NCBI RefSeq assembly: GCF_022458865.1
Contig: NZ_JAJNMU010000012.1
Location: 1-64,000 of the forward strand
Length of the DNA stretch: 64,000 bases
Direction of reading: 5' to 3'
Origin: Paenibacillus periandrae
GTDB lineage: Bacteria; Bacillota; Bacilli; Paenibacillales; NBRC-103111
Both the position numbers and the translations under genes were made by a program. The notes beneath the pieces are model-generated. The model did not search any database, was not told the DNA's origin, and saw only the letters and a list, made by a program, of their open reading frames with translations. Each line of letters begins with the position of its first letter. The stretch's first letter is position 1. This document shows positions 62,586 through 64,000 of this stretch, piece after piece.

Positions 62586-63575
62586 TTGGATAGTGATTCC
62601 GAAGATGCTGATGATATGGAAAGCTCGGATTTGGGAGAGAACGGCTCCCCCAAGTATCACCAAGCAAATCCTGATCCCATGTCAGAGGATGAGCAGCAAA
62701 AGGAACGTGATTTTCGTAAAAAGCTGAATCGAGATGCACGGGAGGTTGTGTCCGAATCGATGCATAAGGGCGTCAAGCTGATTGTCCACCGTCCGGAGTA
62801 TGTATTGGATAATAAAGAGGAATATGTTGGCCTAAGCAGAGAGCTTATGCCTGTCGTACGAGAAATTGCCAGAACAACGCTTCCGCTGTTGGAGCATGAG
62901 ATTTCTACTGAATTTGCGAGAAATCATTATTATGGTACGCAATTTAAACCAGAAAACGTTGCATATCGAGATTACAGATATTTTGCCAAAAAACGTCCTC
63001 CTACAGATTCCCCTTCACTTGTGGTCGGACTGAGGGTTGACGAATCAGCATCGATGGCTGCTTTTGGGAGATTGGAGGCGGCCAAGCGCGCAGTGATCGC
63101 GGTTTATGAATTTTGTCAAATTTGTAATATTCCCATATTGATCTACGGTGATACTGCGGATGTTTCCAGAATGGAGCAAATGTCAATATTTGCATATACC
63201 GATTTTAACAAGGCGGAGCCGAATGATCGATTCAGGCTAATGGGGATTCGAGCCAGAAGTAATAATCGAGATGGAATGGCGCTTAGAATTATGGCCGATA
63301 GGCTAGTGGATTCACCGCAACAAACCAAACTGTTAATTAGCATAAGCGACGGACAGCCCAAAGCAATGGACGACTATACCGGAGGTTATGCTGCCAAAGA
63401 CATGCAACAGACAATATCCGAATATGAGCGGAAGGGAGTTGCATTTCTGGCAGCCGCTATCGGCCAAGACAAGGATGTGATTCATCAAATCTATGGGAAT
63501 GAGAGATTCCTGGATATGACCAACCTAAATGAATTCCCGAGAAAGTTGGTTCGGATTATTTCTCGGTATTTATAA
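62586..63575 (+). CDS. VWA-domain protein (CobT-like)
   Basis: 329 residues from TTG 62586. An acidic Asp/Ser-rich N-terminus, then a VWA domain with MIDAS motif VDESASM and the later SISDGQPKAM. It pairs with the AAA ATPase, as in CobS/CobT and NorQ/NorD. The same frame is open back to 62442 with more acidic residues but contains no ATG or GTG, and no good ribosome binding site precedes 62586 or ATG 62622. It may be produced as a frameshift fusion with the ATPase. Confidence 0.75.
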   Translation: MDSDSEDADDMESSDLGENGSPKYHQANPDPMSEDEQQKERDFRKKLNRDAREVVSESMHKGVKLIVHRPEYVLDNKEEYVGLSRELMPVVREIARTTLPLLEHEISTEFARNHYYGTQFKPENVAYRDYRYFAKKRPPTDSPSLVVGLRVDESASMAAFGRLEAAKRAVIAVYEFCQICNIPILIYGDTADVSRMEQMSIFAYTDFNKAEPNDRFRLMGIRARSNNRDGMALRIMADRLVDSPQQTKLLISISDGQPKAMDDYTGGYAAKDMQQTISEYERKGVAFLAAAIGQDKDVIHQIYGNERFLDMTNLNEFPRKLVRIISRYL

Positions 63576-63616
63576 CTACGACGGTCATGAATTGACCCCA
63601 AAAGGAGAGAAAAAGC

Positions 63617-63976
63617 ATGGACAAGAACAAACGCAAGGAGCTGCAGGAGGAATACAAGCAGATTAAGACCTACCTGGGTATAATCCAAATAACAAACAAG
63701 ACCAACGGCAAAATATACGTAGATAGCTATCCAAACCTGAAAAACAAATGGCTGGCAATACAGGGCCAGTTGGATATGGGAAGGTTCGCAAATTCCCAAT
63801 TGCAAAAAGATTGGAAGGAGCTCGGATCCGAAGCATTTTCCTATGAGGTGCTGGAACAGAAAGAAGCTGACGAAATTACCGACAAGCGCTGGGAGCTTCA
63901 GCAAATGAAAAAGCTGTGGCTAGAGCAATTGCAGCCCTACGGAGAGAGAGGATATAATAAGCCTTCAGTCAACTAA
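63617..63976 (+). CDS. GIY-YIG-like nuclease-family protein
   Basis: 119 residues. YLGIIQITNKTNGKIYVDSYPNLKNKW matches the GIY-YIG start, but YIG is YVD and the conserved Arg is a Lys. The later Glu-containing AFSYEVLE is kept. Probably not a fully active nuclease. GGAG precedes the ATG. It closes the DUF6530 cluster. Confidence 0.7.
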   Translation: MDKNKRKELQEEYKQIKTYLGIIQITNKTNGKIYVDSYPNLKNKWLAIQGQLDMGRFANSQLQKDWKELGSEAFSYEVLEQKEADEITDKRWELQQMKKLWLEQLQPYGERGYNKPSVN

Positions 63977-64000
63977 AATATAATGCTAGAAATAAAACAA

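Noticed and set aside
62503-62727. 74-codon ORF just after the AAA gene
   Set aside because: It is a different frame from the acidic linker and VWA domain, and its residues show no domain pattern.
1-64000. tRNA or rRNA genes, intact insertion sequences, prophage
   Set aside because: No conserved tRNA/rRNA segments, transposase or phage structural genes were recognised.

Overview
The window looks like a chromosomal segment of a Paenibacillus-type Firmicute. The evidence is an S-layer-homology (SLH) surface protein, strong AGGAGG ribosome binding sites with frequent TTG/GTG starts, cre-like catabolite sites, a lipoprotein/two-permease sugar ABC importer next to a membrane-bound AraC regulator, and many genes whose closest remembered relatives are from Bacillus (ykkCD, ywaC, rlmN, yetJ-like, oxdC-like, ytrA-like). 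All assignments come from reading the sequence and from remembered family motifs; no search was run. No rRNA, tRNA, CRISPR array, intact insertion sequence or prophage was seen.

Layout. 1-3.1 kb: 3' part of a repeat-rich SLH protein. 3.6-10.1 kb: a YkkCD-type efflux pair, an SRPBCC/ArsR pair with a palindromic operator, an HPr/Crh-like protein, a PAS protein, a Nudix hydrolase, small proteins and a Bax-inhibitor-1 membrane protein. 10.2-19.5 kb: a sugar-acid dehydratase pair under a perfect cre site, then a methyltransferase/TerD pair, a small alarmone synthetase, and a tight NAD-salvage operon (pncA-nadE-pncB) whose long leader carries two copies of a structured repeat. 19.7-25.5 kb: a 1922-residue soluble hybrid histidine kinase with a long poly-HAMP array. 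25.6-30.6 kb: pxpBC, a decayed DUF1697 gene, and LysR/SDR/EamA genes. 30.7-37.7 kb: an AraC-regulated sugar ABC importer followed by an SLH gene remnant, a terminator and a third copy of the structured repeat.

38-48.7 kb: small genes, a SorC-trpB-trpA cluster with a FadR-type regulator and an Fsr-like exporter, a TipA-like MerR gene, a MarR-MFS pair sharing a TTGTA-N2-TACAA operator, and rlmN. 48.9-50 kb: a cation-diffusion exporter behind a candidate leader-peptide attenuator. 50-55.2 kb: a membrane redox module (four-helix haem-b-like protein, RnfD/NqrB-like protein, ApbE flavin transferase, FMN-binding protein) plus a two-component system. The three transcription units share a TTCAT-N6-TTCAT direct repeat. 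55.3-59.4 kb: a bicupin oxalate decarboxylase and a YtrA-type GntR/ABC operon. 59.6-64 kb: DUF6530, MFS, AAA ATPase, VWA protein and GIY-YIG-like genes behind a TTAGTAA operator.

The observations most worth a second look are the A AAA AAC slippery site joining the AAA ATPase and VWA frames (62.45 kb), the Pro-stop leader peptide abutting a terminator ahead of the CDF exporter (49.0 kb), the shared response-regulator boxes of the flavin/haem module, the three-copy structured repeat, and the isolated trpBA pair under a SorC regulator.
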